Below are positions 63,201-64,000 of a stretch of 64,000 nucleotides of DNA, piece by piece. Where the stretch lies: assembly GCF_051401765.1 (NCBI RefSeq), contig NW_027480422.1, forward strand, positions 24,756,001-24,820,000, written 5' to 3'. The notes below the pieces were generated by a model. It saw nothing but the letters and a program-made list of their open reading frames with translations, was not told where the DNA came from and did no database searches. How positions within the stretch are numbered: position 1 is the first letter of the stretch; every line of letters starts with the position of its first letter. The position numbers were made by a program, and so were the translations under genes. The stretch comes from Calliopsis andreniformis (taxonomy: Eukaryota > Arthropoda > Insecta > Hymenoptera > Andrenidae).

Positions 63201-64000
63201 TTATATTGTATTTCATGCTTCTGGCGTTGACTTCTTAGGCCCTAACTATTCGATGTAGTGGAGCAACGCCCTAGAGTGAAGCCTAGGTTGCCAGGAACGT
63301 AGAAATGACCATAGCTTTCACACTGGTTGCAATTATTCCTGTTATACAAGGGAAAAACTGTTGTATTTATATTGTATTTTATGCTTCTGGCGTTGACTTC
63401 TTAGGCCCTAACTATTCGATGTGGTGGATCGACGCCCTAGTGTGCAGCCTAGGTTGCCCGTATCGTAGAAATGACCATATCTTTCACACTGGTTGCAAGT
63501 ATTCCTGTTATACAAGGGAAAAACTGTTGTATTTATATTGTATTTTATGCTTCTGGCGTTGACTTCTTAGGCCCTAACTATTCGATGTGGTGGATCGACG
63601 CCCTAGTGTGCAGCCTAGGTTGCCCGTATCGTAGAAATGACCATATCTTTCACACTGGTTGCAAGTATTCCTGTTATACGATGGTAAAACTGTTGTATTT
63701 ATATTGTATTTTATGCTTCAGGCGTTGACTTCTTAGGCCGTAACTATTCGCTCTGGTGGGACAACGCCCTAGAGTGATGACTAGGTCGCCCGGATCGTAG
63801 AAATGACCATTACTTGCACACTGGATGCAATTATTCGTTTTATACGATGGAAAAACTGTTGTATTTATTTTGTATTTGGTGCCCCTGGCGTTGACTTCTT
63901 AGGCCCTAACTATTGGATCTGGTGGACCAACGCCCTAGAGTGAAGACTAGGTTGCCCGGAACGTAGAAATGACCATTACTTCCACACTGTTTGCAATTAT
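57206..64000. repeat. Large-scale repeat: copy of 42.75-51.7 kb minus one 2157-bp unit
   Basis: From about 57206 the sequence follows 42750 onward at offset 14456. Anchors are GGAACGTGGAAATG at 43346 and 57802, and the GATTTGGTGGAACAACG block at 43631 and 58087. After the region that is tandemly doubled in the source (44335-48648), only one copy is present, and the match continues at offset 12299 (47578 to 59877; 49009 to 61308) and then 12300 (50009 to 62309; 51171 to 63471). It still matches at the window edge, so the true unit extends beyond 64000. Confidence 0.93.

Larger units (their letters stand above)
1..64000. repeat. 166-bp tandem satellite array filling the window
   Basis: Every stretch of the window aligns head-to-tail to one 166-bp unit. 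Landmarks recur once per monomer in the same order: CGATCTGGTGG, GCCTAGGTTGCCCGGAACG, GAAATGACC, TGGTTGCAATTATT, TATACGATGGAAAAACTG and GCGTTGACTTCTAAGGCC. Starts at 1, 167 and 13258 and the last start at 63915 imply about 385 monomers at a mean of almost exactly 166 bp. All monomers share one orientation and I found no inversion. No mobile element or unique sequence interrupts the array. By analogy with known satellites this would be centromeric or pericentromeric heterochromatin. That role is inference; the tandem structure is directly visible. I do not recognise the satellite family. Confidence 0.98.

Noticed and set aside
1..64000. CRISPR array
   Set aside because: The conserved unit is the entire 166 bp with no short repeat/variable spacer alternation. 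The variation is that of diverging satellite copies.
1..64000. Telomeric repeats, rDNA or tRNA-derived units
   Set aside because: No TTAGGG-, TTTAGGG- or TTAGG-type runs are present. No tRNA boxes A/B with cloverleaf and no rRNA core segments were recognised in the monomer.
1..64000. Transposable element inserts
   Set aside because: I looked for breaks in the 166-bp phase, terminal repeats and target-site duplications. Every break found is a small indel or a monomer-to-monomer junction.

Overview
The whole 64-kb window is one uninterrupted tandem array of a single satellite DNA family. The monomer is 166 bp. Monomer 1 starts at base 1 and monomer 2 at base 167, and the phase is still kept at the right edge, where a monomer starts at 63915. 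That is about 385 monomers, with a net length drift of only a few bases. I see no protein-coding gene, rRNA, tRNA, transposon, CRISPR array or unique DNA. The many short open frames (61-133 codons) are translations of the repeat itself. The period 166 is 3n+1, so the frame rotates from one monomer to the next.

This is eukaryotic heterochromatin, most likely a centromere core or pericentromere. The grounds are the monomer length (close to the DNA wrapped by one nucleosome with linker histone), the head-to-tail arrangement and the layered higher-order repeats (HORs). I do not recognise the family and cannot name the species. The consensus I read by eye is 41% GC. It is GC-rich over positions 1-60 (34/60) and AT-rich over 61-130 (18/70 GC). 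It has seven CpGs against about 6.9 expected, so CpG is not depleted.

Layout. Bases 1-1390 are a block copied at 13258-14647. Bases 2325-6962 and 6963-11264 are two tandem copies of a 28-monomer HOR (4638 bp); the second lacks exactly two monomers. Bases 10.9-12.4 kb hold an 828/829-bp (5-monomer) duplication. Bases 12.4-18.3 kb are a mosaic, including a 3816-bp-offset duplication. Bases 18340-21305 hold a 10-monomer HOR (1659 bp, about 1.8 copies). Bases 22430-30892 hold a 15-monomer HOR (2489 bp): two full copies, then a 10-monomer and an 11-monomer version. Bases 30.3-39.0 kb mix pieces of that HOR with a new sublineage carrying CAAGGG. Bases 39030-46003 are two tandem copies of a 21-monomer HOR (3487 bp). 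A further tandem duplication of 2157 bp (13 monomers) covers 44335-48648. Bases 51805-56415 hold another 15-monomer HOR (2493 bp). From about 57206 to the right edge the array repeats what began at about 42750 (offset 14456), then shifts to offset 12299/12300 because only one copy of the 2157-bp unit is present. The array therefore has at least three nested levels: 166 bp, 0.66-4.6 kb, and about 12-14.5 kb.

There are no genes acting together here. What can be read is a history of unequal exchange. Breakpoints fall inside chimeric monomers, offsets change in steps of exactly 166 bp, and sublineages are confined to zones. All alignments were done by eye. Boundaries are good to roughly 10-40 bp, and I give no percent identities.
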